Below, piece after piece: positions 1-9,964 of a DNA stretch of 64,000 bases (the first letter of the stretch is position 1; every line of letters begins with the position of its first letter). The translations under genes were made by a program, and so were the position numbers. The DNA is from an uncultured Piscinibacter sp. GTDB lineage: Bacteria; Pseudomonadota; Gammaproteobacteria; Burkholderiales; Burkholderiaceae_C. Under the pieces are notes generated by a model. That model did not search any database, was not told where the DNA came from, and saw only the letters and a program-made list of their open reading frames with translations. Where the stretch lies: positions 94,713-158,712 of the forward strand of contig NZ_CALFYO010000008.1 of the NCBI RefSeq assembly GCF_937952055.1, read 5' to 3'.

Positions 1-124
1 CGGACGCCAGGCCGGCCTGCAGCAGACTCCGATCCAGGTACAGGTCCCAAAGCCCTGGCGTCACCGTGGTCTCGGCGTATGCAGGCGCAGCGAGCAGGGT
101 CGCGATGATCAACAACTTCTTCAA
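1..124 (-). CDS. Secreted protein, N-terminal fragment (DUF3617-like?)
   Basis: Only the first 41 codons are inside the window; the rest lies beyond the left edge. Reading leftwards from a TTG at 124, the product starts MKKLLIIATLLAAPAYAETT, a textbook Sec signal peptide with an AYA cleavage site near residue 17. The mature part begins TTVTPGLWDLYLD. The PGLW motif right after the signal peptide recalls DUF3617 family periplasmic proteins, but too little is visible to be sure. A GGAGG ribosome site sits a few bases before the TTG, and no ATG or GTG offers a better start. Divergent from the WS/DGAT gene. Confidence 0.6.
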   Translation of the reverse strand, partial: MKKLLIIATLLAAPAYAETTVTPGLWDLYLDRSLLQAGLAS

Positions 125-364
125 GCTGACCTCCAGTGAGTCGAGACAGAAAAACGGGGAAGCAGGCTTGCCCAAGGCGGCCCGGCGAACCTCCAGTGAA
201 ACTTTAGGCGGCGAACTTCATCATGTCCGTGTGGTGGCGCACAGAAGCCGACCGGCGCGGCCCGTGCGCTCTGCGGGGCGGCAGCCACGGCCTGCAGGGC
301 TTCCCCTCAGCGCGCGCCGCCGGCCGCGACATAGCATGTCCCCACGATGCCAAGGGAGATGCCG

Positions 365-1966
365 ATGGAACAGCTGTCCGGCCTGGACGCCAGCTTTCTG
401 TACCTCGAGACCGCCGAGATGCCCATGCACGTGGGCGCGCTGCATCTCTTCGAGCTGCCGGCAGGCTACCGCGGCGACTTCCTCGCCGACATGCGCGCTC
501 ACATGGCGACACGCATCCCCATCGCCCCGGTGTTGCGCCGCAGGCTCGCATGGATGCCGCTGAATCTCGCTGCGCCGGCCTGGGTGGACGCCGAGCCTGA
601 CCTGGACGAGCACATCGTCGGCATCGATCTGCCGCCAGGCAGCGGCATGGCCGAGCTGGAGGCGCAGGTCGGCGAACTGCATCCGGTGCTGCTCGACCGC
701 AGCCGGCCGCTGTGGAAGTTCCACGTGTTCGACGGCCTGGCACCCGGGCCGAACGGCGAGAAGCGCGCCGCGCTGTACACCCAGCTGCACCATGCATCGG
801 TCGACGGCCAGGCGGCAGTGGCTCTGGCGCAAGCCATCCTCGACCTGAGTCCGGTGCCGCGGGACATCCCGGCGCGGCCGGCGCACGAGCGCAAGGGCCA
901 GCTCGGCATGACCGAAATGCTGCGCGGCGCACTGGCCAACCAGCTGGAGCAGGTGGGCAACCTCGTCAAGGCGATTCCCGCAGCCGTTGGCGCCATCTCG
1001 CAGGTGGCGGCGCGGTCGGCCGGCGACGCGGTCGGCGAGACTGCGGCCTCGGTGTGGTCGCGCTTGAAGGGCGAGGGCGTCAGGCCCTCGCGCAGCGTCA
1101 GCAACCTCGGCCTCGCGCCACGAACATGGCTGAACACGACCGTCTCCGACACGCGCGCCTTCGCCACCGTCAGCCTGCCGCTGGCCGAACTGAACGCGGT
1201 GCGGCGCCGCCATCGCGCCAGCCTGAACGATGCACTGCTGTTCGTGTGCAGCGGCGCGCTGCGGCGGCACTTCGCCAAGCACGGTCCGCTGCCGCGCAAG
1301 TCCCTGGTGGCCGCCGTGCCGATCTCGCTGCGCGCGAAAGGCGACAGCGCGGCGAACAATCAGGCTTCGATCAGCCTGATCAGCCTGGGCACGCACCTCG
1401 CCGATGCGCGCAGGCGCCTCGCGCACGTGATGGCGGCGAGCACCTCGATGAAAGCGACGGTGGGCAGCGTGAAGAACCTGCTGCCCACCGACTTCCCGTC
1501 CATCGGCGTGCCCTGGCTGATGGAAGGCCTGACGGCGATCTACGGCCGAGCCGGCGTGGCCGATCGCATCCCGCCGGTGGCCAACGTGGTGATCTCCAAC
1601 GTGCCCGGACCGACCGTACCGCTGTACATGGCCGGCGCGAAGATGCTGACCAACTACCCGACCTCGATCGTCGTGCACGGCGTGGCGCTGAACATCACGG
1701 TGCAGACCTACAACGAGTCGCTCGACGTCGGCATCATCGCCTGCGCACAGGCGATGCCCGAAGTGGCGGAGTTCGCGGCGCATCTCGAGACGGCGTTCGA
1801 GGAGTTCAAGGGACTGCCGGTCGCGCATGAGGTGGCAACACCGGCGCCGGCAAAGAAGGTCGTCGCGAAGAAGGCGCCTGCAACGAAGAAGCGCGCCAAG
1901 CCTGTCCCCGCGGCGACACGCACGGCTAGGGCAAGCGCTCCAACGACGAAGCGGGCCAGCCGCTAA
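365..1966 (+). CDS. Wax ester synthase/diacylglycerol acyltransferase (WS/DGAT)
   Basis: A 533-residue acyltransferase that would esterify acyl-CoA to fatty alcohols or diacylglycerol to form storage wax esters or triacylglycerol at the inner membrane. The family's catalytic HHxxxDG motif is present as HHASVDG at residues 142-148, and the N-terminus (MEQLSGLDASFLYLE) is typical. Of three in-frame ATGs (347, 359, 365) the last is chosen, because AAGGGAG lies six bases before it and it matches family starts. The last ~44 residues form an Ala/Lys/Pro-rich, highly basic tail resembling histone H1 or PhaF tails, absent from the classical Acinetobacter enzyme. The two hydrolase genes that follow closely suggest a lipid storage and turnover operon. 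Confidence 0.92.
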   Translation: MEQLSGLDASFLYLETAEMPMHVGALHLFELPAGYRGDFLADMRAHMATRIPIAPVLRRRLAWMPLNLAAPAWVDAEPDLDEHIVGIDLPPGSGMAELEAQVGELHPVLLDRSRPLWKFHVFDGLAPGPNGEKRAALYTQLHHASVDGQAAVALAQAILDLSPVPRDIPARPAHERKGQLGMTEMLRGALANQLEQVGNLVKAIPAAVGAISQVAARSAGDAVGETAASVWSRLKGEGVRPSRSVSNLGLAPRTWLNTTVSDTRAFATVSLPLAELNAVRRRHRASLNDALLFVCSGALRRHFAKHGPLPRKSLVAAVPISLRAKGDSAANNQASISLISLGTHLADARRRLAHVMAASTSMKATVGSVKNLLPTDFPSIGVPWLMEGLTAIYGRAGVADRIPPVANVVISNVPGPTVPLYMAGAKMLTNYPTSIVVHGVALNITVQTYNESLDVGIIACAQAMPEVAEFAAHLETAFEEFKGLPVAHEVATPAPAKKVVAKKAPATKKRAKPVPAATRTARASAPTTKRASR

Positions 1967-1984
1967 CATGCCGCGATCGCCGAC

Positions 1985-2803
1985 ATGTCGCTGCGCATGC
2001 CCCGCCTCAAGCCCGACCTTCACCATCATCATTTCCACGTCGATGACCTGCGCGCGCCGAACGCGCTGCTGCTGGCCATGGAGGGCAGGGCGCCCTGGGA
2101 GTATGCGGCGCTGCTGGCCAGCACGCCCTGGCTGCGCAGGCTGCCGCGCGGCGACGGCCACCCTGTGCTGGTGTTCCCCGGCCTGGGCGCGAACGACTTC
2201 ACCACCGGCCCGCTGCGCCGCTTCCTCGACGGCCTCGGCTACGTCACACACCCCTGGGGACAGGGGTTCAACTTCGGCCCGCGCCAGGGCGTGCTCGAGC
2301 GCTGCAGCCACGACGTGCGGCACCTGTTCGACGCGCACGCGCGCAAGGTCACGTTGATCGGCTGGAGCCTGGGCGGCATCTACGCGCGCGAACTGGCCAA
2401 GGAACTGCCCGAACACATACGCTGCGTGATCACGCTGGGCACGCCCTTCACCGGCCATCCACGCGCCACCAACGCGTGGCGCTTCTTCGAACTGGTCAGT
2501 GGCCAGTCGGTGCACGACGCCGAGCTGATGGGACAGATCCGCCGCGAGCCTCCGGTGCCCACCACCTCGATCTGGTCACGCAGCGACGGCATCGTCGCGT
2601 GGCGCTGCAGCGTCGTCGCGCCCAGCCCGCTGGCCGAGAACATCGAGGTGCATGCCAGCCACGTGGGCATGGGCATGAACCCGCTCGCGCTGTACGCGAT
2701 CGCCGACCGCCTCGCGCAGCCGGCCGGGCACTGGAAGCCCTTCGAGCCGCACGGCGCGCGGCGCTGGTTCTACCGCACGCCCGGCGGCACGCAGGTGGAC
2801 TGA
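1985..2803 (+). CDS. Alpha/beta hydrolase, lipase/esterase-like
   Basis: A 272-residue alpha/beta hydrolase. Strand-loop elements VLVFPGLGAN (oxyanion region) and the nucleophile elbow GWSLGG (residues 126-131, Ser128) are clear; a late histidine in the ASHVGMG segment could be the catalytic base. A run of four histidines near residues 13-16 is native. It starts 18 bases after the WS/DGAT stop and 10 bases before the next hydrolase, so the three genes are probably co-transcribed. A role in acyl ester or storage lipid hydrolysis is inferred from position only; the substrate is unknown. The start could instead be the ATG at 1997; neither has a strong ribosome site. Confidence 0.85.
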   Translation: MSLRMPRLKPDLHHHHFHVDDLRAPNALLLAMEGRAPWEYAALLASTPWLRRLPRGDGHPVLVFPGLGANDFTTGPLRRFLDGLGYVTHPWGQGFNFGPRQGVLERCSHDVRHLFDAHARKVTLIGWSLGGIYARELAKELPEHIRCVITLGTPFTGHPRATNAWRFFELVSGQSVHDAELMGQIRREPPVPTTSIWSRSDGIVAWRCSVVAPSPLAENIEVHASHVGMGMNPLALYAIADRLAQPAGHWKPFEPHGARRWFYRTPGGTQVD

Positions 2804-2813
2804 GGACGGCCTC

Positions 2814-3698
2814 GTGCAGATCAGCGCCAACGGCATCTCGCTCGAGGTGGATGACCGCGGACCGCCCGGCGCCGAACCGCTGGTGATGATCATGGGCCTG
2901 GGCATGCAGCTGGTCGCCTGGCCGGACGGGCTGGTCGACCTGCTCGTCGGGCAGGGATTTCGCGTCATCCGCTTCGACAACCGCGACATGGGACTGTCGC
3001 AGCGCTTCGACCACCTCGGCGTGCCCAATGTCGCCGCCGGCGCGTTGCGCCACACGCTCGGTCTGTCGGTCGACAGCCCGTACCGTCTGAGCGACCTGGC
3101 CGACGACACCGCAGCGCTGATCGCGGCGCTGGGCCTGGACAGCGCGCATGTGTGCGGCGCATCGATGGGCGGCATGGTCGCGCAGCATCTCGCCGCCCGC
3201 CATCCGCAGCGCGTGCGCAGCCTGACGCTGATGATGACCACCAGCGGCGCGCGCCACCTGCCTCAGCCGGGCTGGAAGGTGCGCATGGCGCTGATGTCGC
3301 GGCCGGCCGATGCGCGCCACGTCGACCGCATCGTCGACCACTTCATGCACATCTACGGCGTGATCGGAAGTCCCGGCTTCCCGAGCGACCCGGCCGGCCT
3401 GCGCGAGCGCCTGGCAATGTCGGTGAAGCGAGCCTATCGCCCGGCGGCCACGGCGAGGCAGCTGATGGCCATCCTCGCCGACGGCGACCGCACGTCGCTG
3501 CTGGGGGCCATCCGCCAGCCGACGACGGTGATCCACGGGCTGGCCGACCCGCTCGTGCCGCCCGAAGCCGGCCGCGATCTGGCGCGGCGCATCGCTGGCG
3601 CGAGTCTCGACCTCGTCGAGGGCATGGGGCACGATCTTCCCGAGGCGCTCTGGCCACGATTCGCACAGCAGATTGCGCGCGTTGCTGGCCTCGGTTGA
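2814..3698 (+). CDS. Alpha/beta hydrolase fold protein
   Basis: A 294-residue soluble alpha/beta hydrolase starting with GTG and preceded by a GAGGA ribosome site. It shows MIMGLGMQ as the oxyanion strand-loop, RFDNRDMGLS after strand 4, the nucleophile elbow GASMGG (residues 115-120, Ser117), an acid-bearing HGLADPLVPPE segment and a terminal GHDLP histidine region. This pattern is common in the large esterase/epoxide hydrolase-like group, so the reaction cannot be named. Third gene of the putative WS/DGAT operon; a role in releasing fatty acids from neutral lipids would fit but is inference. Confidence 0.85.
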   Translation: MQISANGISLEVDDRGPPGAEPLVMIMGLGMQLVAWPDGLVDLLVGQGFRVIRFDNRDMGLSQRFDHLGVPNVAAGALRHTLGLSVDSPYRLSDLADDTAALIAALGLDSAHVCGASMGGMVAQHLAARHPQRVRSLTLMMTTSGARHLPQPGWKVRMALMSRPADARHVDRIVDHFMHIYGVIGSPGFPSDPAGLRERLAMSVKRAYRPAATARQLMAILADGDRTSLLGAIRQPTTVIHGLADPLVPPEAGRDLARRIAGASLDLVEGMGHDLPEALWPRFAQQIARVAGLG

Positions 3699-3814
3699 TT
3701 CCGCTCAAGGCCGGCAGCGAGAGGCTGTCGCACAAGCGAGTCTGGATGCACCGCGCGCGCTCGAAGACGGGCGAGTCCGGTGGCTCGAGGACATGAACCC
3801 CCGAGGAGCACGTC

Positions 3815-4150
3815 ATGGTGTCCCGTTCCCGTCGAAGTATTGTGCAAGGCGCTGCCAGCGCCTTGGCGCTGTCGCTGGCTGGCTGCGTCATCGCGCCGGC
3901 CGGTCCCTATCCCGGTCCCGGCGAGGTCGTCGCGGTCGCGCCGCCGCCGCCGCAGGCCGAATACATCGGTGCCCCGCCGGTCGTCGGCTACATCTGGATC
4001 GGTGGCTACTGGGTGTGGCAGGCGGGGCGGCATGTCTGGATCAGCGGCCATTGGGAGCCGCCGCGTCCGGGCTACGTCTGGGTACCCCCCGCCTGGCATC
4101 GCGAAGGACCGGGGTGGCGGCATCGGCCAGGGTACTGGGCGCGGCGCTGA
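3815..4150 (+). CDS. YXWXGXW-repeat outer-membrane lipoprotein
   Basis: A 111-residue protein with a lipoprotein signal peptide (lipobox LAGC near residue 24), a proline-rich linker, and tandem aromatic repeats of the kind IWIGGYWVWQAGRHVWISGHWEP. This matches the small YXWXGXW-repeat family found in many proteobacteria, whose function is unknown. A GAGGAG ribosome site precedes the ATG. It stands alone between the hydrolases and the acyltransferase. Confidence 0.85.
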   Translation: MVSRSRRSIVQGAASALALSLAGCVIAPAGPYPGPGEVVAVAPPPPQAEYIGAPPVVGYIWIGGYWVWQAGRHVWISGHWEPPRPGYVWVPPAWHREGPGWRHRPGYWARR

Positions 4151-4163
4151 GACTGGCGCAACG

Positions 4164-4181
4164 CCCCCGCGACCCGGGGGG
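4164..4181 (+). terminator. GC stem-loop after the lipoprotein gene
   Basis: CCCCCG pairs with CGGGGG around a five-base loop, 13 bases after the lipoprotein stop codon. There is no following T-run, so intrinsic termination is doubtful; it may instead protect the 3' end of the message. Confidence 0.35.
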
Positions 4182-4258
4182 ACGAGCTGCACCCATGTGC
4201 CGCGCTGCAGGCGAAGCGGCTAGAGTGAGGACGGTTCACATGGAATAGTTTCCCACGC

Positions 4259-5308
4259 ATGCACCGCGACGCCGAGCGCAATCTGTCCATCGACGTGCTC
4301 CGTGTCATCGGTGGACTGGTGGTCATGTCCGCGCACGTGAAGCTGCCTCCGTGGCTTTTCCAGCTGCGCAATTTCGGCGCGCCGATGCTGGTGGTTGTCT
4401 CGGCCCTGGCCATGCAGGTCGTGCACGGGCGGCAGCCGATGGACGCGGTCGCCTTCCTGCGGCGGCGCCTGCCGAAGTTGACCCTGCAGCCCTGGGCGTT
4501 CCTCGCCATCTTCTTCGTGTGCGCGGAAGTGGCCGCTCTCGTGGCTGGACGCTCGTTCCCGTTCAGCCGGCAGGACGTGCTCGACAGCTTCACCTTCTCG
4601 GGCGGCATCGGCTACCTTTGGATCTTCCGCGTCTACATCCTGGTGGCGCTGATCACGCCGCCCATGCTTCACCTGTACGGTGCAGCCCCATCGCAGCGCG
4701 CCTATCTGGCCGGCGTGGCCATCGTCTACGCCGTCGGCGAACTGATGCGTGTCGCCTTGCATGCGGGCAGCGAGGGCGCCTACTGGCTCGAGACGATGGA
4801 CGATACCGTGTTCACGCCATTGCCCTATGTGCTGCTGTTCGCCTACGGGCTGGCACTGCCGCGGATGAACGACGGTGAGGTGCGCGCGGTGGCGCTGGGC
4901 TCGACGGTCGTGTTCGCCGTGCTGGCACTCGCACAGTTCGTGGCGACCGGAGCATTCGTCCCCACGCAGGCGCAGAAGTATCCGCCGACGGCGTACTACC
5001 TCTCCTACGCCTTCGCTTGCATCCATCTCGTCTACCTTGCCTTGCGTGACGTCAACGTGTCGCCTCGTGCCGCGCCCGCCATCGTCTGGCTGTCCAGCCA
5101 CATGTTGTGGATCTACCTGTGGCACGTCCTTGCGCTCTTCGCCTGGGGCGTGGTCTTCGGTCAGCCGACGAGTCCGTCGCTGCTCTCGGCGGTGGAACTG
5201 CTGGTCGTCATCGGCGCGGCGACGGGCGCGACCTGGCTTCAGTTGCGGGCCTCCGGCTGGTGGCGCGCCGGCATGGCCGGCGCGCGAATGCGCACGACGG
5301 ACCGGTAG
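4259..5308 (+). CDS. Membrane acyltransferase, acyltransferase-3 family
   Basis: A 349-residue integral membrane protein with about ten hydrophobic segments. The N-terminus RNLSIDVLRVIGGLVVMSAHV carries the Arg/Asp and helix-1 His layout of the acyltransferase 3 (O-acyltransferase) family, which transfers acetyl or other acyl groups to sugars, lipids or peptidoglycan-linked polymers. Nothing nearby identifies the acceptor. No convincing ribosome site precedes the ATG. It stands alone, with dusA 85 bases downstream. Confidence 0.8.
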   Translation: MHRDAERNLSIDVLRVIGGLVVMSAHVKLPPWLFQLRNFGAPMLVVVSALAMQVVHGRQPMDAVAFLRRRLPKLTLQPWAFLAIFFVCAEVAALVAGRSFPFSRQDVLDSFTFSGGIGYLWIFRVYILVALITPPMLHLYGAAPSQRAYLAGVAIVYAVGELMRVALHAGSEGAYWLETMDDTVFTPLPYVLLFAYGLALPRMNDGEVRAVALGSTVVFAVLALAQFVATGAFVPTQAQKYPPTAYYLSYAFACIHLVYLALRDVNVSPRAAPAIVWLSSHMLWIYLWHVLALFAWGVVFGQPTSPSLLSAVELLVVIGAATGATWLQLRASGWWRAGMAGARMRTTDR

Positions 5309-5393
5309 GGGCCCCGCGCGCGGCGCGGGCAGCGCATGCCGCACAATGGACGCATGAACGCGGCCGCCGGCCGCAGACGCAGCTTGCCAACCC

Positions 5394-6413
<1,020 letters not shown>

Positions 6414-6429
6414 ACGCTGCCGATCGACC

Positions 6430-7338
6430 TCAGCGGCGTGCCGGCCAGGTGGCCAGCACCACGCCGGCCAGCGCCAGCGCGAAGGCGCTGGCCTGTGCCG
6501 GGCTGAACCGTTCGCCGAGGAAGACCACGCCCACCGCCGCGGCGGCCACCGGCAGCATCACCGTGAACACCCCGGCCGACGAGGCCGGCACATGCTTCAG
6601 GCCGGTCATCCACAGCCACACGGTCACCATGCTCGCCGCGAGCGAGTAGAAGATCAGCAGCCACCAGTGACCCGCGCTGACACTGCCGAAGTCGAAGCTC
6701 AGTGCCTGCCAGAGGCCGAGCGGCGTCACCAGCAGCAGTCCCCACAGATTGATCAGGGCACTGATGCGCTTGGGCGAGACGTTGCCGGTGAGCTTCTTGC
6801 CGATCACCACGTAGATCGCCTCGCAGGTCACCGCACCGAGCAGCAGCAGGTTGCCGAACAGGGTGCCCGCGTCGGCCCCGGCATGCTTGCCCAGCGACAC
6901 GAGCGCGATGCCGCCCACCGCGCAGGCGATGCCGGCAGCCACGCGCGGCGCGATGCGTTCTTTCAGGATGATTCGCGAGAGGATCGCCACCACGGCGGGT
7001 ATGGCCGCCATGATCACGCCCGCCGCCAGCGCCGAGGTGCGTGCCACGCCGAACAGCATGCACACCGAGAAGAGGAAGTTGCCGAAGAAGGACTCGAGGA
7101 AGAGCAGCCAGCGATCGTGCGGTCCGAGCCCTGCCTCGCCCGGCGCGCGCTTGACCCAGCCTGCCATCGCCACCGCGGCGATGCCGAAGCGCAGCCAGGC
7201 CAGCAGGAAGATCGGCAGCACCAGCACGAGGATCTTGGACAAGCCCACGTAGCTGCCCACCAGCGCCATGCCGGAGGCGAGACAGAGGTAGGAGATCCAG
7301 GGAACGGGATGCGGCACAGCCGCGCCGGGAGCACTCAT
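6430..7338 (-). CDS. EamA/DMT-family transporter
   Basis: A 302-residue membrane protein with ten predicted helices in two EamA repeats, of the drug/metabolite transporter superfamily. Such proteins typically export amino acids or other small metabolites; the substrate cannot be read from sequence. The ATG at 7338 lies 11 bases after the stop of the type III glutamine synthetase-like gene on the same strand, so it is probably the last gene of the gabT-glnT transcript. An efflux valve for amino acids produced from polyamines is an inference from this position. Confidence 0.85.
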   Translation of the reverse strand: MSAPGAAVPHPVPWISYLCLASGMALVGSYVGLSKILVLVLPIFLLAWLRFGIAAVAMAGWVKRAPGEAGLGPHDRWLLFLESFFGNFLFSVCMLFGVARTSALAAGVIMAAIPAVVAILSRIILKERIAPRVAAGIACAVGGIALVSLGKHAGADAGTLFGNLLLLGAVTCEAIYVVIGKKLTGNVSPKRISALINLWGLLLVTPLGLWQALSFDFGSVSAGHWWLLIFYSLAASMVTVWLWMTGLKHVPASSAGVFTVMLPVAAAAVGVVFLGERFSPAQASAFALALAGVVLATWPARR

Positions 7339-7349
7339 CGCGGCCGCGA

Positions 7350-8678
7350 TTAGAACAGGTCGACGTAGCGCCGCATCTCCCACTCGCTGACATGGCGCGC
7401 GTAGGAGATCCACTCCGACCGCTTGGCGTGGACGAACTCGCGCGCCAGCGTCTCGCCGAGCGCGTCGCACAGCACGCCGTCGGCCTCCAGCGCGTCGACC
7501 GCCTCACCCAGGTGCTGCGGCAGCAGCGCGATGCCACGCGCGCGCAGGGCCGAAAGCGGCTGCTCGAACAGGTCGTCCGTGCAGGCCGGACCGGAATCGG
7601 TGCGGCGGGCGATGCCGTCGAGCCCGGCCGCAATCAGCCCGGCGGTGGCGAGATAGGGGTTGGCCGAGGCATCGGGCAGCCGCCACTCGAAGCGGCCGCC
7701 GAGCGTTCGCACCAGTGCCGTACGGTTGTTCGGCCCGTGCGCGACGCAGGCCGGCGCCCAGCTCGTGCCGGAGAGCGATTCGCCGACGACCAGTCGCTTG
7801 TACGAGTTCACCGTCGGCGCGGCCAGCGCGGCGAGCCCAGCCGAGTGCGCCAGCACGCCGCCGACGAAGTGGCGCATCGTCGCCTCGCCTTCGTCGCCCT
7901 CGAACAGGCAACGCTCGCCGCTCCACAGCGAGGCATGGAAGTGCATGCCGCTGCCCGGCTGGTTGCCGAAGGGCTTGGGCATCATCGAGAACAGCATGCC
8001 GTGGCGCTCGGCCAGCGTGTGCGCGGCGAGCTTGAACAGCATCAGGTGATCGGCGCTCGCCAGGGCGTCGGCATGCAGGAAGTTCAGCTCGTACTGGCCG
8101 TGCGCGTCCTCGTGGTCGATCTGGAACACCTGCAGACCACAGGCCTGCAGCCCGGTGGCGAGCTCGTGCAGGAACTCGCGCTGGCGCGACAGGCTCTTCA
8201 GGTCGTAGGAGGGCTTGTCGAGCCGGTCCTGCGCATCGGCCGGCACGACGGCGGACTCGGTGCGACGCAGCAGGAAAAACTCCGGCTCGATGCCGGTCTG
8301 CAGCGTCCAGCCATGACCGGCCAGGCGCGCGATCTGGCGGCGCAGCACCTGGCGCGGGCAGCCGTCGAAGGGCTGGCCGTCGACGAAGCCGTCGCAGGCC
8401 AGCCGCGCATAGCCCGGCATCCAGGGCAGGGCGCGGGCGCTGCCCGGATCGCCGCGGCCGTAGTACTCGGAGCGCGGGCCCATGCGCGGCAGACCGGTGC
8501 CGGTGATCGACGGGCCGGAGAAGCCGGCACCGGTCTCGACCAGCGTGCGCAACTGGTCGAGCGGCACGTACTTGCCCTTGGCGACGCCGTGCAGGTCGGT
8601 GAACTGCGCGATCAGCGTGTGCACGCCCTGCGCGGCCAGGGTCTCGCGCAGGGTCTCGACGTTGTGATGACCGCTCAC
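7350..8678 (-). CDS. glnT: Type III glutamate-ammonia ligase (GlnT-like)
   Basis: A 442-residue glutamine synthetase fold enzyme. The beginning (LIAQFTDLHGVAKGKYVP) and features such as TGIEPEFFLL, QIDHEDAHGQYELN, PGSGMHFHASL, APTVNSYKRL, NNRTALVR and LPDASANPYLA are those of the type III glutamate-ammonia ligase family, distinct from housekeeping GlnA. The start is a GTG whose first four bases (GTGA) overlap the gabT stop, indicating translational coupling. It ligates ammonia or an amine to glutamate; in this locus a gamma-glutamylation of an amine or amino acid is plausible but unproven. It is the second glutamine synthetase homologue of the locus (see 18649-20016) and is only distantly similar to it. 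Confidence 0.88.
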   Translation of the reverse strand: MSGHHNVETLRETLAAQGVHTLIAQFTDLHGVAKGKYVPLDQLRTLVETGAGFSGPSITGTGLPRMGPRSEYYGRGDPGSARALPWMPGYARLACDGFVDGQPFDGCPRQVLRRQIARLAGHGWTLQTGIEPEFFLLRRTESAVVPADAQDRLDKPSYDLKSLSRQREFLHELATGLQACGLQVFQIDHEDAHGQYELNFLHADALASADHLMLFKLAAHTLAERHGMLFSMMPKPFGNQPGSGMHFHASLWSGERCLFEGDEGEATMRHFVGGVLAHSAGLAALAAPTVNSYKRLVVGESLSGTSWAPACVAHGPNNRTALVRTLGGRFEWRLPDASANPYLATAGLIAAGLDGIARRTDSGPACTDDLFEQPLSALRARGIALLPQHLGEAVDALEADGVLCDALGETLAREFVHAKRSEWISYARHVSEWEMRRYVDLF

Positions 8679-9952
8679 GCCACGGCCGCCCGCAAGGCGG
8701 CGCGCAGCACGTCCATCGCCTCGTCGAACACCGGCTGCTGGATGGTCAGCGGGAACAGGAAGCGCACCACGTTGGCGTTGACGCCGCAGGTCAGCAGGAT
8801 GAGCTGGCGCTTGAGCGCCTCGGCCTGCACCTTCTTCGTGAAATCGGCGTCGGGCTCGTCGCTGCCCGGCTTGTTGAACTCGACCGCGACCATCGCACCG
8901 AGGCCGCGCACGTCGGCGATCTGCGGCACCTCCTGGCGCATCGACTCGAGCACGCCCTTGAGCCGGTCGCCCAGCTGCTGCCCACGCTCGGGCAGCTTCT
9001 CGTTGCGCATCACGTCGATGATCGCGTGCGCCGCGGCGATGGCCAGCGGGTTGCCGGCATAGGTGCCGCCCAGGCCGCCCGGGGCGGGGGCATCCATGAT
9101 CTCGGCCTTGCCGGTCACCGCCGACAGCGGCACGCCGCCGGCCAGGCTCTTGGCGATGGTCATCAGGTCCGGCACCACGCCGAAGTGTTCCATCGCGAAC
9201 AGCCTGCCGGTGCGCCCGAACCCGGTCTGGATCTCGTCGGCGATCATCACGATGCCGTGCTCGTCGCAAAGTTCGCGCAGCCACTTCACCGCTTCCGCCT
9301 GGATGACGTTGAAGCCGCCTTCGCCCTGCACCGGCTCGAAGATGATCGCCGCCACGCGGCTGGGCTCGATGTCGGCCTTGAAGATGCCGTGCACGGCCTT
9401 CTTCACCTCGGCGAGGCTCGCGCAGTGGCAAGGGAAGGGCGCGTGGTAGATCTCCGGCGGGAAGGGCCCGAAGCCAAGCTTGTACGGGACCACCTTGCCG
9501 GTCAGCGACACGGCGAACAGGCTGCGGCCGTGGAAGGCGCCGCCGAAGGCGATCACGCCGCCGCGCTTGGTGTGGGCGCGGGCGATCTTGACCGCGTTTT
9601 CGACGGCCTCGGCGCCGGTGGAGAACAGCGCCGTCTTCTTCGCATGGCTGCCCGGTGTCAGCGCATTGAGCTTCTCGGCCAGCGCGATGTAGCTTTCGTA
9701 GGGCACCACCTGGTAGCAGGTGTGGGTGAACTTCCTCAGCTGCGCCTCGATGGCGGCGACGACCTTCGGATGGCCGTGGCCGCTGTTCATCACCGCGATG
9801 CCGCCGGCGAAGTCGATGTAGCGCCGGCCTTCGACGTCCCACAGTTCGGCGTTGTCGGCACGGTCGGCGAAGAAGGTGCCCATCACGCCCACGCCGCGCG
9901 GCGTGGCGGCGGCCTTGCGGGCCATCAGTTGCTCGTTCAGCGAAAGGTTCAT
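8675..9952 (-). CDS. gabT: 4-aminobutyrate aminotransferase GabT
   Basis: A 425-residue class III PLP aminotransferase that converts GABA and 2-oxoglutarate to succinate semialdehyde and glutamate, the terminal amine-removing step of putrescine breakdown. Landmarks are MNSGHGHP, FSTGAEAVENA, FEPVQGEGG, IADEIQTGFGRTG and the PLP lysine Lys268 in TIAKSLAGG. A GAGGAGAA ribosome site precedes the ATG. It lies 12 bases after the aldehyde dehydrogenase and overlaps the next gene by four bases, so aldH-gabT-glnT-eamA form one tight unit. No succinate semialdehyde dehydrogenase gabD is seen in the window; the aldehyde dehydrogenase may serve both steps. Confidence 0.95.
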   Translation of the reverse strand: MNLSLNEQLMARKAAATPRGVGVMGTFFADRADNAELWDVEGRRYIDFAGGIAVMNSGHGHPKVVAAIEAQLRKFTHTCYQVVPYESYIALAEKLNALTPGSHAKKTALFSTGAEAVENAVKIARAHTKRGGVIAFGGAFHGRSLFAVSLTGKVVPYKLGFGPFPPEIYHAPFPCHCASLAEVKKAVHGIFKADIEPSRVAAIIFEPVQGEGGFNVIQAEAVKWLRELCDEHGIVMIADEIQTGFGRTGRLFAMEHFGVVPDLMTIAKSLAGGVPLSAVTGKAEIMDAPAPGGLGGTYAGNPLAIAAAHAIIDVMRNEKLPERGQQLGDRLKGVLESMRQEVPQIADVRGLGAMVAVEFNKPGSDEPDADFTKKVQAEALKRQLILLTCGVNANVVRFLFPLTIQQPVFDEAMDVLRAALRAAVA

Positions 9953-9964
9953 GGTTCGTTCTCC

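Noticed and set aside
204..2515. Long minus-strand open frames opposite WS/DGAT
   Set aside because: Compositionally biased complement of a clear acyltransferase and hydrolase; nothing family-like.
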